Shown in pieces: positions 1 to 6,100 of a stretch of 8,014 bases of DNA. The position numbers and the translations under genes were made by a program. Positions within the stretch are counted from its first letter, which is position 1; each line of letters begins with the position of its first letter. Under the pieces are notes generated by a model. That model had not been told where the DNA came from. It saw only the letters and a list, made by a program, of their open reading frames with translations, and ran no database searches. Source of the stretch: Flavobacteriales bacterium (GTDB taxonomy: Bacteria; Bacteroidota; Bacteroidia; Flavobacteriales; Flavobacteriaceae); contig JALVEJ010000247.1 of the NCBI GenBank assembly GCA_027031025.1, positions 1 to 8,014 of the forward strand. The letters are read 5' to 3'.

Positions 1-369
1 GTCGTTATAAAAGGGCGTTGTGCAAAAACAGGATTTAAAACTAATATTAAAATCCAAGTCAAAATGGTTTTTGAGATAGATTTCATAAGAGTACTTTTAA
101 AATTAAAATTTACTAATAAAGACTTTATATTATCAGTTTTTATGTAGTTTAAAATTAATAACTTGAGTAGAAATAATAAATGATTTTTATGAATAATTTC
201 AGAATTTTAAATCAATATAAAAAAATTAACAAATTAATTTTGTAATTTTATTATTAATCAATAAATCCATAATAATTTTCAACGATTTTTATCATTCATA
301 TAAATTTTATTGAAAAAATTTCAATAACTATTCAACATAAAAAACATCATTAGTGGTAACTTTATCAAT
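1..369. other. AT-rich stretch without a recognisable gene
   Basis: No open reading frame of convincing length or family resemblance is visible on either strand; the longest ATG frame noticed (from position 64) is 27 codons. The base composition is markedly poorer in G and C than the genes to its right. The only local structure I see is a 9-bp hairpin at 307-327 (arms TTATTGAAA and TTTCAATAA, loop AAA), which has no T-run on either side and may be chance in such AT-rich DNA. Positions 14-22 (GGCGTTGTG) recur at 3341-3349. The stretch may be spacer beyond the end of the minus-strand operon. Confidence 0.6.
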
Positions 370-399
370 AAAAAAAAGACCACATAAATGCGGTCTTTT
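370..399 (-). terminator. Intrinsic terminator of the sulfur operon
   Basis: Read on the minus strand, an 11-bp stem (arms AAAAGACCGCA and TGTGGTCTTTT, tetraloop TTTA) is followed by an uninterrupted run of T that begins inside the stem and totals eight. The one plus-strand A/C mismatch (382 against 391) becomes a G-U wobble in the minus-strand RNA, so the hairpin is fully paired only in that direction. It begins about 25 bases past the stop codon of the DsrE2-like gene, the last gene of the minus-strand operon. Confidence 0.88.
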
Positions 400-423
400 A
401 ATGACATTTAAATTTTGTCAGAT

Positions 424-927
424 TTAAATAAAAATAATCTGCGTGCTATCACCGTCACACAATTCATAAAACTGTCCAATCGTCAAAATATCTTCAACAC
501 CTTCCCATAAATCTTCCTTTTTCAATTTAAACATATCCATTGCCAATTTGCATGCAAAAACCCTTCCACCACCGGCAGTTATCATTTCTAAAAATTCATC
601 AACCGGCGGTATATCCAGCGCTTCCATTTGCTTTCTCATCATTGCTGATACGGTTCCTTCCACACCGGGCAAACCACCTAACAAAGTCGGCATTCTACCT
701 CCACCCGGCATTCGTAAAGCCGGATTTCCGGCAGTGGAAGTATGCAAGTTGTTCATATGTTTTTTATGAATCCCTTCCAAACCGAAAAAGGTAAAAAACA
801 GATTGGCTTCAATGCCTTCCATCACAGCACCATTTGCCATGACCAATGCGGCATACACATCTTCCAAAGTGCCTTTGGAACAAATAATATTCACTTTTTC
901 AAGTGTTTTTTTGTTATTGTTTTCCAT
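424..927 (-). CDS. DsrE2-type sulfurtransferase (DsrE/DsrF/DrsH-like family)
   Basis: A 167-residue protein of the DsrE2 branch of the DsrE family, small cytoplasmic proteins that carry persulfide sulfur on a conserved cysteine and hand it to carriers such as TusA or DsrC. Seen here: an N-terminal strand and glycine turn, KVNIICSKGTLED (11-23), then the helix YAALVMANGAVMEG (25-38), the characteristic FFTFFGL (44-50), a Gly/Pro/Met-rich middle (66-90) and the conserved cysteine C126 in FACKLAMDMF (124-133), which by family knowledge is the probable sulfur-binding residue. C16 and C157 are additional. Length fits the family. It is the last gene of the operon, starting 16 bases after the TusE/DsrC-like stop and ending just before the terminator. 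The sulfur donor and acceptor are inferred from context (upstream flavoprotein and DsrC-like neighbour), not shown. Confidence 0.87.
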   Translation of the reverse strand: MENNNKKTLEKVNIICSKGTLEDVYAALVMANGAVMEGIEANLFFTFFGLEGIHKKHMNNLHTSTAGNPALRMPGGGRMPTLLGGLPGVEGTVSAMMRKQMEALDIPPVDEFLEMITAGGGRVFACKLAMDMFKLKKEDLWEGVEDILTIGQFYELCDGDSTQIIFI

Positions 928-943
928 AATTGTTCATTTAAAG

Positions 944-1255
944 TTAAACACAACTGGTTGGTTTGGGTAAACCGGCTATTTTTGAAGCAAACTTCATAGG
1001 TCCCTTAGGAAAAAGTTTGTAAAATTCTTTAATATCCACAATACCGGACTTACCAACTTGTCTAATTGTTAGCGTTTCTCCGTTTTTAGCTTTTTCTCTT
1101 AAAAAGTTTAAGACTTCAAAATGTTTATCGGTCAAATCGATATTGAGTTCTGATGCTATGGCTTTTGCCACATCTTCATTCCATTGATTCATGTCTTCGA
1201 GGTAGCCTTCCTCGGTTACATTGATTTCTTTTCCTGCGATTGTTTTTACTGGCAT
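944..1255 (-). CDS. TusE/DsrC/DsvC-family sulfur carrier, single-cysteine form
   Basis: A 103-residue DsrC-family protein, close to the usual length. The N-terminal part carries GYLEDMNQWNEDVAKAIA (17-34), then LTDKHFEVLNFLRE (41-54), matching the family pattern, and the flexible C-terminal arm ends in GLPKPTSCV (95-103). The penultimate cysteine C102 is the CysA position that carries sulfur. In dissimilatory DsrC a second cysteine (CysB) lies eleven residues earlier; here that residue is S91, and C102 is the only cysteine in the protein. That makes it TusE-like by the cysteine rule, able to form a persulfide or mixed disulfide but not the intramolecular trisulfide of DsrC. TusE normally works with TusBCD in tRNA 2-thiolation, but no tusBCD is here; its partners in the operon are a DsrE2 protein and an SQR-like flavoprotein. 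Sulfur relay between them is inference. Confidence 0.88.
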   Translation of the reverse strand: MPVKTIAGKEINVTEEGYLEDMNQWNEDVAKAIASELNIDLTDKHFEVLNFLREKAKNGETLTIRQVGKSGIVDIKEFYKLFPKGPMKFASKIAGLPKPTSCV

Positions 1256-1281
1256 AACTTTTAGTTTTTAAAGGTTAATAA

Positions 1282-1944
1282 TTAGTTTTTATTAAATTTT
1301 TTGATAAATGTCAGACCAAAACCTAACATTTTTTTCATCTCGGGTTTATGCATTTCTCTTGCTGTTCGCCAAAGCGAATAAGATGGTATTTTTTCTTGTT
1401 CCATTTCATGCATAATCTGTAATGCTTTATTGACTTTATTTAGCATTTCAGGTTGGGTTAATTCTTTGATAACCGGCAAAAAATTAATCAGATTTGTCAT
1501 CAATTCACTCAAATCATCAGGCGATAACCTATCCGTTACCTGTTCAATTGTCGCTGTTAAGGTTTTTAGATATTCAAAATAGCCTTTTTCTTGTAGCTCA
1601 CCAAGTTTGTTTGTATAATCGATAATCATTTTATTAGCTATCGGTTCAACTTCTTTACCAAAATCGACGGCACTTTCCATTAAATCAAGTAAAGTTCTAA
1701 AATTGCTGATATTACGTAAAAATGCAACTAATAAATCACCAATTTCTTCGGCGTTGATTTCAATTTGTCGCTTATCTAGTTCTTTTTCAACAAATTTAAA
1801 GGCATCATTACCAATTAAAGTCAGGTCGCTTCCCAAATCTTTTACAACCTCTGCATTTGATTTTTGCTGTTGTAAATGCTCTAAAATCAAATCCATTTTT
1901 TTATTCAGGCTATCAATTTGTTGTTGTATGTTTTTTGTTTCCAT
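1282..1944 (-). CDS. DUF1641 family protein
   Basis: A 220-residue protein that I place in DUF1641, a family of unknown function often found next to sulfide:quinone-oxidoreductase-like flavoproteins and formate-dehydrogenase-type genes. The first 30 residues form a probable coiled coil (heptad-like QQQIDSLNKKMDLILEHLQQQ, with two glutamine clusters). The middle (65-180) is predicted all-helical, with LLVAFLRNISNFRTLLDLME (71-90) and NLINFLPVIKEL (151-162). The C-terminal signature is IPSYSLWRTAREMHKPEMKK (186-205) followed by MLGFGL. There are no cysteines and no metal motif, so a redox role of its own is unlikely; a scaffold or membrane-association role with the flavoprotein is a guess. It starts 11 bases after the flavoprotein stop and is followed after 26 bases by the TusE/DsrC gene, so the genes are almost certainly co-transcribed. 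Confidence 0.8.
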   Translation of the reverse strand: METKNIQQQIDSLNKKMDLILEHLQQQKSNAEVVKDLGSDLTLIGNDAFKFVEKELDKRQIEINAEEIGDLLVAFLRNISNFRTLLDLMESAVDFGKEVEPIANKMIIDYTNKLGELQEKGYFEYLKTLTATIEQVTDRLSPDDLSELMTNLINFLPVIKELTQPEMLNKVNKALQIMHEMEQEKIPSYSLWRTAREMHKPEMKKMLGFGLTFIKKFNKN

Positions 1945-1955
1945 AATGCCTTTTT

Positions 1956-3188
1956 TTAAGATACTTTCTTACCTACCATTGACATATTTGCTTCTACGGG
2001 CAACTCTTTGCCTTTGAGCAACATGTGCCAGTAAATCCAACGGAATATCAATTTTCCGTAATGATTCATTTTCGTTTCTTTTAACAAACTGAAAGGTCCA
2101 ATGCCCGGTAAAGGATATTCTCCCGGAAGTGGCTCCGTATCGTAATTAAAATCTATTAATGTGGCTTTCCCTTTTCCTGATTCGATATAGCAATTGGCAT
2201 GTCCGTCAAATTTGGCTTTTAGTTCTCGCCCATCTATTGCCGCTAAAATATTTTCAAACAAAATTTCACCTGAAAAATGTGCTACCGAACCGGCTTTTGA
2301 AGTAGGAAGATTACCGGCATCACCTATGGCAAAAATATTGTCAAAATGAACTGATTGTAAAGTTTGTTTATCAATTTTAACATAATTCATATCATCTCCC
2401 AAACCACTTCGGGCAATCATATCACTACCCATATTGACCGGAACAATAGTCAGCAAATCAAAATCTACTTCACGTCCATCATAAGAAATGATTTTTTTGG
2501 CATCATTGTCAACGCTTTCCAAATAAAAATCCGGTATTATTTCTATATTTTTTTCGGCTAGCATATCGCCTAGCATTTTGGAAGCAATGGGTTTGGTAAA
2601 TGCACCTGACATTAAAGTTGCATATTTGATATTTACCTTATCTCTTATACCGGCTTTTGTAAAATAATCATCTGCTAAACATACAAATTCAATGGGAGCA
2701 ACCGGGCATTTATATGGCAATTCAGGAATACACATAATCAGATCACCGCCTTCCCATTCCTTTAATTTGTCATGAAGTTTCAAAGCGCCTTCAAGTGTAT
2801 AAAAATCAAAAATATCTTTATACCATAGTTTGTCTTGTAAACCGGGGGTTTCTGACGGTCTGGTTTGGGTTCCTGTTGCAATAATTAAAAAATCGTAATC
2901 TAATGTCTGACCATTTTCTAAATAGACTTTATTATTTTCACCTTCTACCCTATCAATTGGACTGAAAATAACATTTACGCCGGGAGGAAAAAAATTATAC
3001 TTGGGCTTAATGACATCTTTTTTCTTATATATACCAAACGGAATAAATAAAAAACCCGGTTGATAATAATGTTCCTTTGACTGATCAACAATGGTTAGTT
3101 CCCATTCATTTTGATCTAATTCATGGTATAATTTGTTTAACATCATTGTTCCGGCTGTTCCGGCACCTAATATGATTAGTTTTTTCAT
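1956..3188 (-). CDS. Sulfide:quinone oxidoreductase-like FAD/NAD(P)-binding flavoprotein
   Basis: A 410-residue two-dinucleotide-binding-domain flavoprotein of the SQR/FCSD group, which oxidises sulfide to polysulfide or persulfide and passes electrons to membrane quinone. Seen: the N-terminal FAD motif GAGTAG (8-13) with the acidic end of the second strand at D35; ATGTQT (104-109); a central KCPVAPIEF (160-168) holding C161; the second FAD motif FAIGDAGN (286-293); and GHANCYIESGKGKATLIDF (329-347) holding C333. C161 and C333 fit the two core redox cysteines of SQR; the third, earlier cysteine of classical type I SQR (about residue 124 in Aquifex) has no counterpart, while C153 and C170 are extra. 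The C-terminus (365-393) has aromatic, amphipathic helices like the membrane-anchoring end of SQR. It is the first gene of the operon. The family is clear; sulfide as true substrate is inferred from the cysteines and the sulfur-carrier neighbours. Confidence 0.86.
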   Translation of the reverse strand: MKKLIILGAGTAGTMMLNKLYHELDQNEWELTIVDQSKEHYYQPGFLFIPFGIYKKKDVIKPKYNFFPPGVNVIFSPIDRVEGENNKVYLENGQTLDYDFLIIATGTQTRPSETPGLQDKLWYKDIFDFYTLEGALKLHDKLKEWEGGDLIMCIPELPYKCPVAPIEFVCLADDYFTKAGIRDKVNIKYATLMSGAFTKPIASKMLGDMLAEKNIEIIPDFYLESVDNDAKKIISYDGREVDFDLLTIVPVNMGSDMIARSGLGDDMNYVKIDKQTLQSVHFDNIFAIGDAGNLPTSKAGSVAHFSGEILFENILAAIDGRELKAKFDGHANCYIESGKGKATLIDFNYDTEPLPGEYPLPGIGPFSLLKETKMNHYGKLIFRWIYWHMLLKGKELPVEANMSMVGKKVS

Positions 3189-3270
3189 AACGATTTTTTT
3201 TTTGAGTTTTTAGTAAATAAATGAGTGATTTTTTTATAATTTCATCTGTTTATTTTTTATTTAACATTAT

Positions 3271-3338
3271 GGTTCCCGACCGTCGTCGGGATAACCTTTG
3301 ATGATTAAAATAATCATTTACCACGACAAAAGTCGGGG
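3271..3338. repeat. Cluster of three small hairpins, GC-rich patch
   Basis: Three inverted repeats follow one another: CCCGAC-CGTC-GTCGGG (3275-3290), ATGATTA-AAA-TAATCAT (3301-3317) and CGAC-AAAA-GTCG (3324-3335). The GTCGGG at 3332-3337 can also pair with CCCGAC at 3275-3280, so alternative folds are possible. CCCGAC/GTCGGG palindromes are, from general knowledge, a common kind of dispersed intergenic repeat in Bacteroidota. If the minus-strand promoter at 3395-3402 is real, the cluster lies in the 5' leader of the sulfur operon. Confidence 0.7.
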
Positions 3339-3394
3339 CAGGCGTTGTGTGTTTAATAATTATTTTAAGCATGTCGGTTTCATTTAATTTTATT

Positions 3395-3402
3395 CAAAAA
3401 TA
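3395..3402 (-). promoter_or_regulatory. Candidate -7 box for the sulfur operon
   Basis: On the minus strand this reads TATTTTTG, an exact match to the Bacteroidota -7 element TAnnTTTG, and it is the only exact match I found on that strand between the flavoprotein start and about 3500. No TTG lies at the expected 19-21 base spacing (the nearest is 26 bases upstream), so the -33 part is weak. It would give a leader of roughly 200 bases that includes the hairpin cluster at 3271-3338. Confidence 0.35.
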
Positions 3403-3724
3403 ACCCCTAAAATGCCCCATTTAACTGACAAAAAACACTTTTTTTTGACAAAATTTAAAGGTTAAGCATCAATTTTTAACAAAATTGATTAATGTCATTT
3501 TTGTAACAATGATGTGGATATAAAACTGATTTTTGACATAAAAAACTTGTTGCATTTGAGGCGTATGCGCTTATTTTTTGATGTTTTGTTCAAATTCATC
3601 ACCTAACATCTCTCAAAATGAAAAATACAAAATTCGGGTTTGAAAATGTTTTTAGCCTCATCAAGAACATTCCCTAAAATAATGTAATTTTATTGTCCGA
3701 AACTTTTGATTGAAAAACCCAAGC

Positions 3725-4627
3725 ATGAAACAAATTATCGCCGTAATCGGACCGACTGCATCAGGCAAAACCGCCCTGAGTATCAAACTGGCACAAGCGC
3801 TTAATACCGAAATTATTTCGGCTGACTCGCGACAATTTTATAAAGAGATGCACATTGGCACAGCCGTACCGGAACCGGATGAATTGGCTGCTGTCAAACA
3901 TCATTTCATTCAAAACAAATCTATTTTTGACGATTATAACGTCGGCGATTATGAGCAAGATTTCTTAAAACTTTCTAGACAACTGTTTCAAACCAAAAAC
4001 ACGTTAATATTGGTAGGCGGCAGTGGTTTGTATATTGATGCGGCTTGTATAGGTTTGGATAATCTTCCGGGAAAGAATGCGCAAATCCGAAAAGAATTGA
4101 CCAAAGATTTGAATGAAAAAGGCATTGAAAGTTTACAAAAACAATTGCAAGAACTTGACCCCGTTTATTACCAAAAAATTGACATTCAAAACCCTCATCG
4201 CTTAATAAGAGCCATCGAAATTTTACGACAATCCAAAGGTCAAAAAATGGCTAATTTGCACCAAAAAAAAACTAAGCGCGATTTTGAAACCATTTACATC
4301 GGATTGAATAGTGAAAGAGCAATTTTATACGACCGCATCAACCGGCGTGTCGATATAATGGTATCAAAAGGCTTGATTGAAGAAGCTGAAAAATTATATC
4401 CATATAAAAACCAAAATGCCTTACAGACTGTCGGCTATCGTGAATTATTCCAATATTTTGACGGACAATACGATTTGGATTTTGCTATTTCCGAAATCAA
4501 AAAAAACACGCGTCGTTTTGCCAAACGTCAATTGACTTGGTTTAGGAAAAATAAGGATATCAAGTGGTTTGATTTGGCGTATGATTTGAATGAAATATTA
4601 GAATACATAGGAGTGAGGAATGAGTAA
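3725..4627 (+). CDS. miaA: tRNA dimethylallyltransferase MiaA
   Basis: MiaA transfers the dimethylallyl group of DMAPP to N6 of adenosine 37 in tRNAs reading UNN codons, giving i6A, which MiaB later methylthiolates. The 300-residue product has the whole family pattern: the P-loop GPTASGKT (9-16), DSRQFY (34-39) with D34 as the expected catalytic base, IGTAVP (44-49), GGSGLYID (98-105), NPHRLIRAIEI (156-166), TVGYREL (235-241) and the C-terminal TRRFAKRQLTWFRKN (262-276). Length is typical. I chose the ATG at 3725 because it puts the P-loop nine residues from the start, as in relatives; a TTG at 3710 would add only five residues. The gene is transcribed away from the sulfur operon. It stands alone, with a palindrome directly after its stop codon. 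Confidence 0.96.
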   Translation: MKQIIAVIGPTASGKTALSIKLAQALNTEIISADSRQFYKEMHIGTAVPEPDELAAVKHHFIQNKSIFDDYNVGDYEQDFLKLSRQLFQTKNTLILVGGSGLYIDAACIGLDNLPGKNAQIRKELTKDLNEKGIESLQKQLQELDPVYYQKIDIQNPHRLIRAIEILRQSKGQKMANLHQKKTKRDFETIYIGLNSERAILYDRINRRVDIMVSKGLIEEAEKLYPYKNQNALQTVGYRELFQYFDGQYDLDFAISEIKKNTRRFAKRQLTWFRKNKDIKWFDLAYDLNEILEYIGVRNE

Positions 4628-4660
4628 AGACCTGCAAGGTTTTGATAACCTTGTAGGTCT
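4628..4660. repeat. REP-like palindrome directly after miaA
   Basis: Two 14-base arms (AGACCTGCAAGGTT and AACCTTGTAGGTCT) enclose a 5-base loop, TTGAT; all positions pair, with one G-T wobble. The left arm begins at the first base after the miaA stop codon. No T-run follows, so it is not a classical intrinsic terminator, although it could stall polymerase or protect the 3' end of the miaA message. Palindromes with this CCTGCAAGGTTTT core are, to my knowledge, dispersed widely in Bacteroidota intergenic DNA, which fits a REP-type element. Confidence 0.8.
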
Positions 4661-4693
4661 AAGCATGGTTCTTATATGAGAGGATATGATAAG

Positions 4694-4717
4694 TTGAAGA
4701 ATTGAAGAAATGAAGAA
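4694..4717. repeat. Three-copy tandem repeat of 8 bp
   Basis: TTGAAGAA, TTGAAGAA and ATGAAGAA follow each other exactly, at 4694, 4702 and 4710. It lies in the spacer between miaA and the DUF6452 gene and has no obvious coding role. The left edge overlaps a 10-bp arm (ATAAGTTGAA, 4689-4698) that is inverted at 4818-4827 (TTCAACTTAT). Confidence 0.75.
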
Positions 4718-4832
4718 TGTTGACATCATTTCTGATTCACCATAAAATATTTAAGAATGAATTGAAAATAAGCATTGAAAAAGCAAACATCTTTTAGGCA
4801 AGGTCAAGTATCAAACTTTCAACTTATATCAT

Positions 4833-4840
4833 TATCTTTG
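4833..4840 (+). promoter_or_regulatory. -7 box of the DUF6452-DUF6048 unit (nearly leaderless)
   Basis: TATCTTTG is an exact match to the Bacteroidota TAnnTTTG element. The ATG of the next gene begins four bases after it, so transcription should start at or within a few bases of the start codon. No clear TTG is seen 19-21 bases upstream. Confidence 0.7.
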
Positions 4841-4844
4841 TGGT

Positions 4845-5324
4845 ATGAATCTAAAAAAAGTATTTCGAAATTTCATTATCACATCATCATTACCATTGAT
4901 TATCATTACTGCTTGTCGCAAAGATGATATCTGTACCGACGACGGTACCCCTGATTTACAAATCAAGTTTTTTAATGCTACCAATCATGCTACTGAAAAA
5001 AAGGTTGATACCTTATTTGTCGTAGCCATACCCGGACAGGATACTTTAATTGCCGGACAAACAAAAGTATCCGGCATAGCCATTCCGTTAAATGTCAATA
5101 CTGATTTATCAAAATTTATTTTTGCAACACCGCACAATAACGACACTTTGGTTTTTCATTATACACGCGAAACTGTTTTTGTGTCCAAAGCTTGTGGATA
5201 CAAAATTCTTTTTCACAATTTAAATGTTGATTTACAACCGGATAGCGACAATTGGATCAAACAAATTGACATTATCAATCATGATATAATCAGTGATACA
5301 ACACATCTTAAAATTTATCATTAA
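4845..5324 (+). CDS. DUF6452 family lipoprotein
   Basis: A 159-residue protein of the Bacteroidota family DUF6452, function unknown. The N-terminus is a lipoprotein signal: basic residues (K4, K5, R8), a hydrophobic stretch (10-21) and the lipobox IITAC with C24 as the lipidated cysteine. The mature part starts RKDDIC (25-30), with C30 and C117 possibly forming a disulfide outside the cytoplasm. Family-like blocks are TPDLQIKFFNATN (35-47), IAIPLNVNTDLSKFIF (78-93), VSKACGYKILF (113-123), DSDNWI (133-138) and the C-terminal HLKIYH. The start is fixed by the signal peptide and the -7 box just upstream. The DUF6048 gene follows after 21 bases; pairing of these two families is something I recall from flavobacteria, which suggests a shared envelope role. 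No mechanism can be read from the sequence. Confidence 0.85.
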   Translation: MNLKKVFRNFIITSSLPLIIITACRKDDICTDDGTPDLQIKFFNATNHATEKKVDTLFVVAIPGQDTLIAGQTKVSGIAIPLNVNTDLSKFIFATPHNNDTLVFHYTRETVFVSKACGYKILFHNLNVDLQPDSDNWIKQIDIINHDIISDTTHLKIYH

Positions 5325-5345
5325 GCCTTTATAACAAACCTATTG

Positions 5346-6095
5346 ATGAACAAAAATTATTCATATCAATTTTTTAAAAATTTGGCAGCAAACCTCAAAA
5401 AACTTTCTAAAATCATATTGTTTTTATCAATATTTATGTCATTTTCCAATCCTATTTTAGCCCAACAACAAGCCGATAGCATTGTCAAAGACAGTATTAT
5501 AAAACCTAAACAAACGGTCAAAATTCGTTTAGGTTTTGATGCCGGCAAATATATATGGGCAAAGCTAAACCAATCCGAATCTTATGATTTTTATATCGAT
5601 GCTAATTTTTACAAGTCTTATTTTTTAGTGCTTTCCTACGGACAAGAAAAGCATTTGACAGACAATAATTTGCTCAATTATCACACCACCGGCAACTATT
5701 ATAAAATAGGTATGATGTATAATCTGTATGACAATTGGCTAACCATGGATAATGATATTGACGTTGGAATTAATTATGGTTTTGCTCGTTTTGATTACCT
5801 GCTTCACTCTTACCGGATTAATCAGCCCGGCGCTATTTTTGAACCTGAACTCGTAGTTATAAAGCAAGCGTTTAACAACAATACGGCACAATGGCTTGAA
5901 CTCTATACACAAGTTCAAGTAGAAATTGTAAAACACCTCTATTTAGGTTATAATGTCGGGGTTAAATATTTGATAAATTATTCTGACATTGATAATTTTA
6001 CTATTACATATATCCCCGGCTTTTTTAACAGAAACACTTATAGCAGATTTGGATTCGGTATGCAATATTTTGTCAGTTACCGGCTTACATTTTAA
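5346..6095 (+). CDS. DUF6048 family exported protein, probable outer-membrane beta-barrel
   Basis: A 249-residue exported protein of the Bacteroidota family DUF6048, function unknown. A signal peptide is clear: lysines (19, 20, 22), a hydrophobic core ILFLSIFMSF (24-33) and cleavage expected after PILA (A39), before a glutamine-rich start. The rest alternates polar and aromatic residues in short segments ending in Tyr or Phe (for example YDFYIDANFYKSYFLVLSYGQ, DNWLTMDNDIDVGINYGFARF, HLYLGYNVGVKYLINY, YSRFGFGMQYFVSYRLTF), the pattern of antiparallel strands in an outer-membrane barrel, and the protein ends in Phe as many such barrels do. The barrel is an inference from strand pattern. I use the ATG at 5346; a TTG immediately before it adds one residue only. 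It follows the DUF6452 gene in the same transcript, and a degraded gene begins five bases after its stop. Confidence 0.85.
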   Translation: MNKNYSYQFFKNLAANLKKLSKIILFLSIFMSFSNPILAQQQADSIVKDSIIKPKQTVKIRLGFDAGKYIWAKLNQSESYDFYIDANFYKSYFLVLSYGQEKHLTDNNLLNYHTTGNYYKIGMMYNLYDNWLTMDNDIDVGINYGFARFDYLLHSYRINQPGAIFEPELVVIKQAFNNNTAQWLELYTQVQVEIVKHLYLGYNVGVKYLINYSDIDNFTITYIPGFFNRNTYSRFGFGMQYFVSYRLTF

Positions 6096-6100
6096 ACATT

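Larger units (their letters stand above)
3189..3724. other. Divergent spacer between the sulfur operon and miaA
   Basis: About 535 bases lie between the flavoprotein start (minus) and the miaA start (plus). The spacer contains a GC-richer cluster of hairpins at 3271-3350, a candidate minus-strand -7 box at 3395-3402, a 10-bp palindrome AATAATTATT at 3355-3364, and otherwise AT-rich DNA with long T-runs. No convincing gene is present; the best short frame (3618-3677) codes for 19 residues of no recognisable kind. Control signals of both divergent units should lie here, but I see no perfect plus-strand TAnnTTTG box for miaA; near matches are AACTTTTG at 3701 and TAATTTTA at 3685. Confidence 0.6.

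Noticed and set aside
307..327. 9-bp hairpin as a second terminator
   Set aside because: It has no T-run on either strand and lies beyond the good terminator at 370-399.
540..999. Several plus-strand open frames over the DsrE2 and TusE genes
   Set aside because: They are reverse-strand shadows of clearly recognised genes and have no family likeness.
3618..3677. 19-codon ATG frame upstream of miaA
   Set aside because: No recognisable features, promoter or family likeness; a frame this short is expected by chance.
3710..3724. TTG start for miaA, five residues earlier
   Set aside because: The ATG at 3725 places the P-loop at the usual distance from the N-terminus, and the five extra residues match nothing in the family.
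5989..6100. Treating the dehydrogenase tail as a 97-residue gene starting inside the DUF6048 gene
   Set aside because: The first part is an out-of-frame reading of DUF6048; only the part after about 6145 resembles a protein family, so a remnant explains it better.
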